A DNA stretch of 38,473 nucleotides, taken from assembly GCA_964362925.1 (NCBI GenBank), contig CAYIGA010000003.1, forward strand, positions 1 through 38,473. Direction: 5' to 3'. Shown here one piece after another: positions 31,919 to 38,473 of this stretch. This DNA comes from JANLIQ01 sp964362925 (GTDB lineage Bacteria > Patescibacteriota > UBA1384 > 2-12-FULL-50-11). Every line of letters begins with the position of its first letter. Position 1 is the stretch's first letter. Under the pieces are notes generated by a model. That model did no database searches. It was not told where the DNA came from and was given only the letters and a program-made list of their open reading frames with translations. Made by a program: the position numbers and the translations under genes.

Positions 31919-33351
31919 TGATAAGTCAAAAATCAAAAATCAAAGGTCAAAAGTGGCAGCCTGGTTATTTTCTGCCGATGCTGTTGGCCTTTGCCGCCGT
32001 CATGTTGATTACGACCGGCGCGATCATGTCTTTAAATTACAACAATTATTCAGTCGTCAAGCGTCAGGTTAAGTCCAATCAGGCCCTAAGTATCGCCGAA
32101 GCCGGCATCAATTATTATTTATGGCATCTGTCTCACAACAACCTCGATTACTGCGACGGCCAGTCCTGTACCGGCCTCGGTCCTTACGGGCCGTACAATC
32201 ACATTTACAAAAACACGGCCGGGGAAGTTTTGGGTAGTTACAACATTACTATCACCCCACCGCAGAGTAGTAACACCGTTGTTTCCGTCCGGTCTGACGG
32301 CGTTACCACTAGCGGTGAGAAACGAACCGTCGTGGCAACGCTTGGTATTCCGTCGTTTGCCCAGTACTCCTTTGTTACCAACTCCGAGGCGTGGTTTGGC
32401 GATACCGAATCAACCAACGGCTTAGTTCATTCTAACCGAGGTATTCACTACGATGGCACCGCCAACGGCGTTGTCGCTTCAGCCGTTAACACCTACGTTC
32501 CGGCTAGTTGTTTCGGCGGCAACGGCACGACCAAAAACGGCGTTTGGGGTCTCGGCGGGCCGACCAGTTACTGGCAATTTCCAGTGCCGACGGTTGATTT
32601 TAATCAACTTACCTCTAATTTGAGCGATTTACAGACTGCTGGAAATGCCAACGGTATCTTCTTGCCCACCTTGCTGAACGCTCAAAACCAAAAAACTCAT
32701 AGCGGTTACGCCGTTCGTTTTAACGCTGGCAATACCATTACCGTCGGCCGCGTTACCGCTTCGCTCGATAGCGGCGGTACTACTAGCTCATGCGTCAGAC
32801 ACGGTCGCTATCGATCATTAATCCAATCGGTGATTTGGGAAGGTACTGATCGCGCCTTACCAACTAACGGGGTGATTTTTGTCGCCGATAACGTCTGGGT
32901 CTGGGGAACAATCGGCGCCCGAATAACCCTTGCCTCTGGTCGCTTACCGGCCACCGCCAGCACCGACACAAACATCTTTTTGCAAAATGATATTAATTAC
33001 ACCGTCAAAAACGGTTCGGTCGCTTTAGGACTAATTAGTCAAAGTGATTTAGTCGTTAACTCCGCTTCCGAAGACGATTTGAATATCGACGCCTATCTAT
33101 TAAGCCAAAAAGGTAAGGTTTTTCGACCTTATTACCCATTTAACACCAAAACTAAAATTAGTGTATACGGCGGTATCGGCTCCTCATCTTGGTGGACGTG
33201 GAGCTGGGTGAACGGTAGCAACCAAATAATTTCGGGCTATCGAACCACCGTTCAAACTTACGACAACTACTTAGCTCTCAATCCACCGCCCCAATTTCCA
33301 ACGACTGGCTCATTTGCCGTTCTCTCTTGGAAAGAGGAACCAATTCTGTAA
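31918..33351 (+). CDS. PilX-like pilus assembly protein
   Basis: A 477-residue protein. A short basic N-terminus precedes a membrane helix (about 16-40, GYFLPMLLAFAAVMLITTGAIM), then QALSIAEAGINYYLWHLSH, the PilX_N-type AEAG motif. The rest is a long Gly/Ser/Thr/Asn-rich beta domain (about 60-477) with a DUF-like pattern of repeated short strands. It lacks Glu at +5, as is common for PilX relatives. The first residues SQKSKIKGQK are encoded by a period-7 repeat (31925-31952). It overlaps the PilW-like gene (TAATG) and is the last gene of the pilus operon, facing murA. The role of the long C-terminal domain is unknown. Confidence 0.78.
   Translation: MISQKSKIKGQKWQPGYFLPMLLAFAAVMLITTGAIMSLNYNNYSVVKRQVKSNQALSIAEAGINYYLWHLSHNNLDYCDGQSCTGLGPYGPYNHIYKNTAGEVLGSYNITITPPQSSNTVVSVRSDGVTTSGEKRTVVATLGIPSFAQYSFVTNSEAWFGDTESTNGLVHSNRGIHYDGTANGVVASAVNTYVPASCFGGNGTTKNGVWGLGGPTSYWQFPVPTVDFNQLTSNLSDLQTAGNANGIFLPTLLNAQNQKTHSGYAVRFNAGNTITVGRVTASLDSGGTTSSCVRHGRYRSLIQSVIWEGTDRALPTNGVIFVADNVWVWGTIGARITLASGRLPATASTDTNIFLQNDINYTVKNGSVALGLISQSDLVVNSASEDDLNIDAYLLSQKGKVFRPYYPFNTKTKISVYGGIGSSSWWTWSWVNGSNQIISGYRTTVQTYDNYLALNPPPQFPTTGSFAVLSWKEEPIL
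31925..31952 (+). repeat. Period-7 repeat at the start of the PilX-like gene
   Basis: Four heptamers gtcaaaa, atcaaaa, atcaaag, gtcaaaa lie directly after the start codon region. They add lysine-rich residues before the membrane helix. Confidence 0.6.
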
Positions 33352-33405
33352 GGCCTTTGGCTACTAGGTCCTAGCAACCGGCAAAAAGGCAAAATTGGGA
33401 CATAA

Positions 33406-34692
33406 CTAGTCGACTCTTTCGATTACCGCGCCTAACTTTTGGAGGTTATCAACTAAATTCTCGTGACCGCGATCCAAACTATCGGCGTTGATAATCGTTG
33501 AACTCCCCTTGGCAATCATCGCCACCATAATTAAGGCGACAGTGGCTCGGATGATATAGGGGGCGACGACTTGGGCGCCGGTCAACTTGTGGCCGGCGAT
33601 CGTCATGACCCGATGAGGGTCTAAAATGGTGACATTAGCGCCGAATTTCAGGAGCTCGCTCGTCCAAAACAAACCTGACTCGTACATCCAGTTGTGAAAC
33701 ATGGCGCTGCCAGTTGGCGATTTGAGCGCCAGAGGAATAAACAACGGCAACATATCGACCGGCAGAGCCGGCCAGGGCTGGGGACGAACGAGGGTGGTAT
33801 GAGCGATATCCTGGCCCATATTTACTTCTTGTCCAGCTGGGACAATGGCGGTATCGCCGGCGAAATCAATCTTAAGATTAAACTTGGCAAATTCTCGATT
33901 GATGGTTTTAAAATAGCTCGGCATAGCGGCGTGAATCTTAACACCGTTGCCGGTGCAGGCGGCCAAAGCCAGATAGGTAGCAATTTCGTAATGGTCGCTA
34001 AGTATTTTATAAGTGACTGATCGAAGTTTTTGGCCGCCTTTAATGACCAGAACATTGGTCCCAATGCCAGTGATATTACTTCCGGCGGCGTTTAGAAAGT
34101 TACTCAAATCCTGAACACTCGGTTCGGAAGCGGCGCCAACAATTTTGGTTGGACCAGCCAAGGTGACGGCTAACATAATCGCGTTTTCGGTCGCCGTTGG
34201 ACTCATCTCCGTCAGCCAGATTTCGCTGGCCTGGGCTTGAGTGGCATCTAGTACCACGCCATTGTCAGATTCGGTCACTGTTACCCCGAGATCCTTAAAG
34301 GCCTGGAAGTGGGCGTCAGCTGGCCGGGAGCCGAGAGCGCAACCGCCGGGCAAAACTTCAAACTCGGCCTGGGAAAATCGGCCGAGCATTCCGCCCCAGA
34401 GCAGAGCGACCCCTCGCATATCGCCGAGATCGTCTTCGGTCAGGATTTTATTGCTTAAGTGTCGGTTATCGAGACTAATCGTCCGTTTGACTTTGTCGCG
34501 GCTAACAATAGAACCAAGACCTTCCAGTATTTTGACGATCAGGGCAACATCGCTTAAGTCGGGAATATTTTCCAAATTAACAATGTCCTGGAAAAGAACC
34601 GAGGCCGACAAGATCGCCACGGCCGAATTTTTACTACCCGAGGGGGTAACTTCGCCAGCTAAAACCTGGCCCCCTTCAACCTTAAAATTCAT
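33406..34692 (-). CDS. murA: UDP-N-acetylglucosamine 1-carboxyvinyltransferase
   Basis: A 428-residue EPT-family enzyme, first committed step of peptidoglycan synthesis. It shows GEVTPSGSKNSAVAILSAS (the Lys-Asn pair binding substrate), the catalytic Cys in LPGGCALGSRPADAHFQAF (Cys115 position, hence expected fosfomycin-sensitive type), SPTATENAIMLAVTLAG, and DMLPLFIPLAL near the C-terminal lobe. It converges with the pilus operon (54-base gap, no clear terminator) and follows the response regulator by 10 bases on the minus strand. Presence of murA implies the organism makes or remodels its own wall. Confidence 0.96.
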   Translation of the reverse strand: MNFKVEGGQVLAGEVTPSGSKNSAVAILSASVLFQDIVNLENIPDLSDVALIVKILEGLGSIVSRDKVKRTISLDNRHLSNKILTEDDLGDMRGVALLWGGMLGRFSQAEFEVLPGGCALGSRPADAHFQAFKDLGVTVTESDNGVVLDATQAQASEIWLTEMSPTATENAIMLAVTLAGPTKIVGAASEPSVQDLSNFLNAAGSNITGIGTNVLVIKGGQKLRSVTYKILSDHYEIATYLALAACTGNGVKIHAAMPSYFKTINREFAKFNLKIDFAGDTAIVPAGQEVNMGQDIAHTTLVRPQPWPALPVDMLPLFIPLALKSPTGSAMFHNWMYESGLFWTSELLKFGANVTILDPHRVMTIAGHKLTGAQVVAPYIIRATVALIMVAMIAKGSSTIINADSLDRGHENLVDNLQKLGAVIERVD

Positions 34693-34702
34693 CTATCAGG
34701 AG

Positions 34703-35128
34703 CTAAGCCTCTGATGGCTTCGCCGGTTGTTCTCCGGCATTTGATCGGGGTCGGTCGATTAAAGCGCGGACTTTTTGGATCACCTCGCCGGGCATTGTTT
34801 CCGATTTGACGATGTAGTCGTCGGCACCGCGAGTGACCGATTCCATCCGCTCCCGATCCTGTATTAAGGCCGTCAAGACGATAACCGGAATGTCTTTGGT
34901 TTCAGATTGTTCTTTAAGTTTTTTCAAAACATCGAGACCATTGATTTTCGGCATCATGATGTCGAGTAGAATTACGTTGGGATGACTCTCGGTCGCAATC
35001 TGGAGAGCTTCTTCGCCATCTTTAGCCGTCACGACTTGAAATCCCTCGGTTTTAAGCCGCTCGGTATACATCTCCCGCAAGGTCATATCGTCGTCAACCA
35101 GTAGAATGCTTTTGAATGTATCGGTCAT
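34703..35128 (-). CDS. Single-domain CheY-like response regulator
   Basis: A 141-residue receiver domain with an acidic pocket VDDDM, phospho-acceptor Asp in VILLDIMMPKING, the switch Thr in VIVLTAL and the conserved Lys in DYIVKSE. It ends with a short Pro/Ala/Glu-rich tail and has no output domain. No histidine kinase is in the window. AAGGTGA lies upstream of the ATG at 35128, and a possible promoter TTGAAA-16-TAAGGT overlaps it. Being the gene before murA and close to the pilus operon, it could signal to either; this is inference only. Confidence 0.93.
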   Translation of the reverse strand: MTDTFKSILLVDDDMTLREMYTERLKTEGFQVVTAKDGEEALQIATESHPNVILLDIMMPKINGLDVLKKLKEQSETKDIPVIVLTALIQDRERMESVTRGADDYIVKSETMPGEVIQKVRALIDRPRSNAGEQPAKPSEA

Positions 35129-35172
35129 GATACCATCACCTTATCATTCGTGGTGTTTGTTTCAAGATGTTA

Positions 35173-35442
35173 CTAAATCTTGCGGTAAACATCCTTACGA
35201 TGAGCGACATTGAGAAGTAGGATTGTGCTCTCATCTTGGTACTCAAAGACTACGCGCCAGTCTCGAGTGATCCGAAAAGAGTACCGATTCGACATCACTC
35301 CCGTCAGTCGCTTGGTATGGAGCAAGAAATTATTAGGATCGTGTTTGAGCAACTCCAGGAGAATCGCCAGCTTCTCCTGTTGGGCTTTCGGCAATTTTGG
35401 ACTGGTCTTGGAAAACCGTTCACTTTCGAGAACTTTTGGCAT
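35173..35442 (-). CDS. RelE/ParE-superfamily toxin
   Basis: An 89-residue type II toxin. Family features: ERFSKTSPKLPKAQQEKL, an N-terminal helix pair; LTGVMSNRYSFRITRDWRVVFEYQDESTILLLNVAHRKDVYRKI, the typical beta-sheet core ending HRKDVY. Such proteins cut mRNA on the ribosome (RelE-like) or, less often, target gyrase (ParE-like); the HRKDVY end favours the RelE/YafQ side. It overlaps the antitoxin gene by 23 bases in a different frame, the usual antitoxin-first arrangement. Confidence 0.88.
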   Translation of the reverse strand: MPKVLESERFSKTSPKLPKAQQEKLAILLELLKHDPNNFLLHTKRLTGVMSNRYSFRITRDWRVVFEYQDESTILLLNVAHRKDVYRKI

Positions 35443-35644
35443 TGACGCGACGGAGAAAGTCCTCGCTGGTAGTAAATTCCGTCAGTTGGCCAGGATTTTT
35501 GGAAATTTCCAGCATTTCCGCTACAAACTCTGGTCGATATTCGCCTTCGGGGTCGGTTTGATTCAATTCGACGCTACGACGCAAGACCGCCACTTCTTGT
35601 TGGAGTTTTTTAACTTCTTTCTCAAGGACAGCCAGTTTGTTCAT
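35420..35644 (-). CDS. Cognate antitoxin
   Basis: A 74-residue partner encoded directly upstream of and overlapping the RelE-type toxin. The N-terminal half is a coiled coil (MNKLAVLEKEVKKLQQEVAVLRRSVE); the rest (FVAEMLEISKNPGQLTEFTTSEDFL) would wrap the toxin. No classical RHH, HTH or AbrB fold is obvious, so how it binds its operator is unclear. ATG 35644 is preferred over an ATG 6 codons upstream because the extra residues (MCYHIY) fall in the AT-rich promoter-like stretch. Confidence 0.78.
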   Translation of the reverse strand: MNKLAVLEKEVKKLQQEVAVLRRSVELNQTDPEGEYRPEFVAEMLEISKNPGQLTEFTTSEDFLRRVNAKSSRK

Positions 35645-35706
35645 GTATATATGATAACACAAAAGACAACGCCGTTTTCATCTAAGTCGCCAAATGAACC
35701 CAATGG

Positions 35707-35877
35707 CTACGTCTTAACCCTACTCGACTTCGCCACAATCGCTGGTATGTCTTTGGCGCCAGTCTCAATCTGGGCGGCGCTGATCGGACGCTCCAGAATT
35801 GCCCCGGCCACTTCCTTCGGTAAGTGTTGAGCAAAGATTAAACTCCTCAAGTCTGCTGCTATCCTGGGTCGAGACAC
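35707..35877 (-). CDS. Possible small protein upstream of the toxin-antitoxin pair
   Basis: A 56-codon frame from GTG 35877 to TAG 35707. It includes SLIFAQHLPKEVAGAILERP and ISAAQIETGAKDIPAIVAKS, with a composition that looks protein-like. It fills most of the otherwise empty 318 bases between the antitoxin and the ATP-grasp gene. No convincing promoter or ribosome-binding site is seen on this strand and I recognise no family, so it may be spurious. Confidence 0.3.
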   Translation of the reverse strand: MSRPRIAADLRSLIFAQHLPKEVAGAILERPISAAQIETGAKDIPAIVAKSSRVKT

Positions 35878-35883
35878 ACAGGG

Positions 35884-35912
35884 TTGACTTACCGCTTGTC
35901 TATCCTTACAAT
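35884..35912 (+). promoter_or_regulatory. Promoter of the ATP-grasp/FolC-like module
   Basis: TTGACT (35884-35889), an exact 17-base spacer and TACAAT (35907-35912). An interrupted inverted repeat GCCCG/CGGGC (35913-35917, 35933-35937) brackets the expected start and could be an operator. Confidence 0.65.
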
Positions 35913-35962
35913 GCCCGTATGCTCTTTAATATCGGGCAAACTACTCAAGAAGAGGTGTAAGT

Positions 35963-36970
35963 ATGGGAAAAGCCAAGCCAAAATCAATACTCGCCGAGAT
36001 ACTCATCGAGATAGCTCCCAGAGTTGGTGCTCGAGTAACTCTCGAGCCAGTATGGGGATATGTCGGCCAAATAACATACGCAAGTGGTGTTAAACGCTAC
36101 TTTCGTTCGTCAACCCTCGACATCAACCGAATCGGCGCTTCCGACATCGCTAAAGACAAGGGCTACGCCAAGTACTTTATGCGGTTGGAAGGCTACCAAA
36201 CAATACCTGGTGAAACTTTCTACTCCAAGTCATGGGCAAAAGCAATACAGTCAAAAAAAGACATCGACGCAGCCTACAGATACGCCAGCCGGATCGGCTT
36301 TCCGGTCGTGGTTAAGCCCAACAGTCGAAGCCAGGGTAGTGGGGTAATGAAGGTCCACAACAAAACCGAGTTTTACCAAGCGGCACGCTCGGCATTTGCG
36401 AAAGACAACACAATCCTGGTCGAAAGAGCAATGACGGGTCGAGAATATCGCATTGTCGTCCTTGACGATTCGATCATCTCAGCCTACGAGCGCTTCCCTT
36501 TGCAAGTGACCGGCGATGGCCATTCAACAATTGAGCGCCTACTTAGGAGTAAGCAGAAGTTGTTTGAGCAACTAGATCGCGATACCAGGATTGACTTCAG
36601 CGACCCAAGGATCAGGACGAAACTCAAAAGACAAAAGATGACCCTCAAATCAGTCCCGAAAGCAGGGGATGTCGTCATCTTACTCGATAACGCGAACCTC
36701 TCCACGGGTGGCGAATCGGAAGACGTAACCGACATCGTTCATCCCGACATGGCCAACCTTGCCATCTGCCTAACCAAGGCCATGGGGCTAAGACTCTGTG
36801 GTGTCGATGTGATCGTATCCACTTCAATCGATCGATCGCCGAAGAATAGCTACCACATCATTGAGGTAAATTCCGCCCCCGGACTAGATCACTACGCGAG
36901 TCTCGGCGACAAACAAAGGAAGGTTGTCGAGGATCTGTACTTGCGGGTTCTCAAAGCTATGGAGTATTAA
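35963..36970 (+). CDS. Cyanophycin-synthetase-like ATP-grasp ligase
   Basis: A 335-residue ATP-grasp enzyme. Recognisable parts: IGASDIAKDKGYAKYFMRLEGYQTIPGETF (entry to the ATP-grasp fold), FPVVVKPNSRSQGSGVMKVHN (nucleotide-binding Lys and glycine loop), ILVERAMTGREYRIVVLDD, and the Mg-binding end CGVDVIVS...IIEVNSAPGLDHYASLG. The closest families are the ATP-grasp half of CphA and related amino-acid/peptide ligases, which activate a carboxylate as acyl phosphate. It lacks CphA's N-terminal and Mur-ligase domains. RBS AGAGGTG precedes the ATG. It is followed by a separate FolC/Mur-type ligase. AGA/AGG codons are commoner than in the pilus genes. The substrate is unknown. Confidence 0.85.
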   Translation: MGKAKPKSILAEILIEIAPRVGARVTLEPVWGYVGQITYASGVKRYFRSSTLDINRIGASDIAKDKGYAKYFMRLEGYQTIPGETFYSKSWAKAIQSKKDIDAAYRYASRIGFPVVVKPNSRSQGSGVMKVHNKTEFYQAARSAFAKDNTILVERAMTGREYRIVVLDDSIISAYERFPLQVTGDGHSTIERLLRSKQKLFEQLDRDTRIDFSDPRIRTKLKRQKMTLKSVPKAGDVVILLDNANLSTGGESEDVTDIVHPDMANLAICLTKAMGLRLCGVDVIVSTSIDRSPKNSYHIIEVNSAPGLDHYASLGDKQRKVVEDLYLRVLKAMEY

Positions 36971-36990
36971 CCGATACCGAAAGTCACCAC

Positions 36991-37011
36991 GGCCAAGCAA
37001 CTTGCTTGGCC
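36991..37011 (+). other. Inverted repeat between ATP-grasp and FolC-like genes
   Basis: GGCCAAGC-aactt-GCTTGGCC, a perfect 8-bp stem followed by ATTTCCTTGATT. It could be a weak terminator or attenuator, and sits just upstream of a possible promoter for the next gene. Confidence 0.45.
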
Positions 37012-37017
37012 ATTTCC

Positions 37018-37046
37018 TTGATTAAAATCATAAACTCGACTAGTCT
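37018..37046 (+). promoter_or_regulatory. Possible near-leaderless promoter of the FolC-like gene
   Basis: TTGATT (37018-37023), a 17-base spacer and TAGTCT (37041-37046), ending 10 bases before ATG 37057. No Shine-Dalgarno is present before that ATG. Confidence 0.4.
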
Positions 37047-37056
37047 TTACCCAACG

Positions 37057-38316
37057 ATGAATGGCTACCAACCGTATTTTGACGCCGTCAAATTTCTGGA
37101 AAGCTTGATCCCCCCACCTGGCAGTAAGCACCAAAGAAATCATCCAGACATTTTCATCAAACGAACAAGAGCGCTTCTCGGTGCCGTCAATTACCAATTC
37201 GGCAAAACCAAGTTTATTCACCTGACTGGCACTGCTGGCAAGGGGTCGACTGCCAATAATATTTATCAGTTACTCCTGAAAAACTCTCAACGAGCCGGAC
37301 TGTTTACCTCGCCGTTCGTAACCACCACCATCGAGCGCATTGCCGCAAACGGTCGATACATTGACCCCTTAGTTTTCGCCAAGCTAACAGAAACTATTAA
37401 GCCAGCCATTATCGCCGTCCAGCAAAACTCTGGCTACGGTTGTCCAACGTATTTTGAATGTCTTTTGGCTATCGCCCTACTCTATTTTAAGCAAGAGTGC
37501 TGTGAGTATCAGGTAATTGAGGTTGGCATCGGCGGTCGGTACGACTCAACCAATATAATCCCCTTGCCAACCGTTGTTGCCATTACGAATATTGGCTTTG
37601 ACCATACCGAAATCTTGGGTAAAACACTCCCGAAAATAGCCCACGACAAGGCCGGAATCATCAAAACTAACTGTCAATTCTTTACCACCGAGAAAAGATC
37701 AAGGCTATTGTCAATATTTAAAAGAATTTGTCAGCAACAAGGCGCATTCTTTCACTCGGTTGCGGCAAGCCCCCAAAGTGCTGAAGAGACCAATTACGAC
37801 CTAGCAAAGACTATTGTTCAATCATTGGGGCACATGACTGTCGCTCCCCTGATTAATATACGCCCCTTGCCGGCTCGATTTGAGCTTGTCAATCAAAGCC
37901 CTAGGGTAATCATCGACGTTGCTCATAACCCAGCCAAGATGCAATGCACTGCCGTAAATTTAGCTGCTCAAGAGTACCGTCAGTGCCATCTCGTCATTGG
38001 TCTATCTGTCAATAAAGATATTGAGGCCATCGTCAAAGAGATCGCGCCTTATGTCGATAGTATTTGTGTAACGGCCTTTCGTAATGCCTATCGTTCTGCC
38101 GCCGACCCAGGAGTCGTAGCGAATAGGATCGGAAAATATACCCGCCGGGGAGTAAAAGCGGTTATTATTAACTACCCGGTCACTGCCTTCAGGGCAACGC
38201 TAGAGAAAGCAGACAAAAAAGATCTAGTTTTAGTAACGGGCTCATTTTATTTGGCCGACAATATCCGCTCTCTCTTTATTCCAGAGGAAGAAATTTTAAA
38301 AAACCGAATCGGTTAA
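37057..38316 (+). CDS. FolC-like Mur-ligase-superfamily enzyme
   Basis: A 419-residue ADP-forming ligase resembling folylpolyglutamate/dihydrofolate synthase. P-loop HLTGTAGKGSTANNIY (FolC has GTNGKGS), SPFVTTTIERIA, YFECLLAIALLYF, EVGIGGRYDSTNII, NIGFDHTEILGKTLPKIAHDKAGIIK, LPARFELV and IIDVAHNPAKM, with LVTGSFYLADNIR at the end. All three Mur-ligase domains are present. ATG 37057 is chosen; a TTG at 37006 would put extra residues in the hairpin. Folate synthesis is usually absent from CPR, so the substrate may be something other than folate; pairing with an ATP-grasp ligase recalls the two ligase halves of cyanophycin synthetase. Confidence 0.85.
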   Translation: MNGYQPYFDAVKFLESLIPPPGSKHQRNHPDIFIKRTRALLGAVNYQFGKTKFIHLTGTAGKGSTANNIYQLLLKNSQRAGLFTSPFVTTTIERIAANGRYIDPLVFAKLTETIKPAIIAVQQNSGYGCPTYFECLLAIALLYFKQECCEYQVIEVGIGGRYDSTNIIPLPTVVAITNIGFDHTEILGKTLPKIAHDKAGIIKTNCQFFTTEKRSRLLSIFKRICQQQGAFFHSVAASPQSAEETNYDLAKTIVQSLGHMTVAPLINIRPLPARFELVNQSPRVIIDVAHNPAKMQCTAVNLAAQEYRQCHLVIGLSVNKDIEAIVKEIAPYVDSICVTAFRNAYRSAADPGVVANRIGKYTRRGVKAVIINYPVTAFRATLEKADKKDLVLVTGSFYLADNIRSLFIPEEEILKNRIG

Positions 38317-38473
38317 AGCGATTGTACTATGTGTTTGCTTGCGATGAGCTATATCTCGGAGCCCTTAGAAGTATGTGGAAGTAATCGCTAACGGTGCGGA
38401 GACAGTGTTTGTATCGACGTTTTTCTATACCAAGCAGGATATGCTTGGGAAGTCGCTTACTAGCGACTATAGT
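38317..38473 (+). other. Non-coding right edge with consecutive hairpins
   Basis: No gene is seen. Inverted repeats include AGCGATT/AATCGCT (about 38318-38385), CCAAGCA-ggata-TGCTTGG (38430-38448) and GTCGCT-tact-AGCGAC (38452-38467). The last two are adjacent, tight hairpins at the window edge. They may belong to a terminator of the FolC-like gene or to an RNA element continuing beyond the window. Confidence 0.4.

Noticed and set aside
35210..35830. 206-codon plus-strand frame opposite the toxin-antitoxin genes
   Set aside because: It is antisense to two well-recognised genes and has no recognisable domain or start signal.
1..38473. CRISPR array, insertion sequence, prophage or tRNA/rRNA genes
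   Set aside because: No regularly spaced identical repeats, transposase or phage genes, or cloverleaf-like sequences were seen on either strand; the heptamer arrays are too short and degenerate to be CRISPR.

Overview
The window looks like a chromosomal segment of a Patescibacteria (Candidate Phyla Radiation, CPR) bacterium. The grounds are the densely packed genes with ATGA/TGATG/TAATG overlaps, compact versions of housekeeping proteins (a GatA without its usual N-terminal segment, a 463-residue MetG, a 623-residue UvrD-type helicase), a short pilMNO pilus operon with large minor pilins, and many starts that appear leaderless. The lineage within CPR cannot be fixed from the sequence. The standard code fits: TGA is used as a real stop at several tight gene overlaps.

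Left part, 1-23783, almost entirely minus strand. From the far end inwards the genes are dnaX; dnaB; purF; a UvrD/PcrA-type helicase with a small 4-TM protein; a G5-domain, lysozyme-like cell-wall protein; a hypothetical gene; rsmA-rsmI; metG with an unusual GC-rich leader; an EamA transporter; tatD; a CvpA-CAP fusion; mnmA-ctp; a small membrane protein; lemA-htpX-ligA; and the gatC-gatA-(TM protein)-(HEPN-like protein)-gatB operon, in which gatB runs off the left edge. These cover DNA replication and repair, tRNA and rRNA modification and charging, and envelope proteolysis. A plus-strand promoter-terminator pair between gatC and ligA suggests a small RNA.

Middle, 23784-33351. A 430-base non-coding stretch with hairpins separates dnaX from a plus-strand type IV pilus operon: pilB-pilC-pilM-pilN-pilO, a PilV-like prepilin with Ig-like domains, a PilW-like prepilin and a PilX-like protein. 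The PilB ATPase carries an HU/IHF-like DNA-binding domain at its N-terminus, which is the most striking architecture in the window. The major pilin, PilT and the prepilin peptidase are not in this window.

Right part, 33352-38473. On the minus strand are a single-domain response regulator followed by murA, and a RelE-type toxin-antitoxin pair. On the plus strand, behind a good sigma70-like promoter, are a cyanophycin-synthetase-like ATP-grasp ligase and a FolC/Mur-type ligase. Together these two could be an uncharacterised peptide or conjugate synthesis module.

Two window-wide patterns stand out. First, -10 boxes lie 6-10 bases upstream of start codons at many minus-strand genes (leaderless transcripts), while the pilus operon relies mainly on GGAGG-type sites. 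Second, degenerate tandem repeats with an exact 7-base period sit at gene boundaries and inside two coding sequences. No tRNA, rRNA, CRISPR array or insertion sequence was seen.
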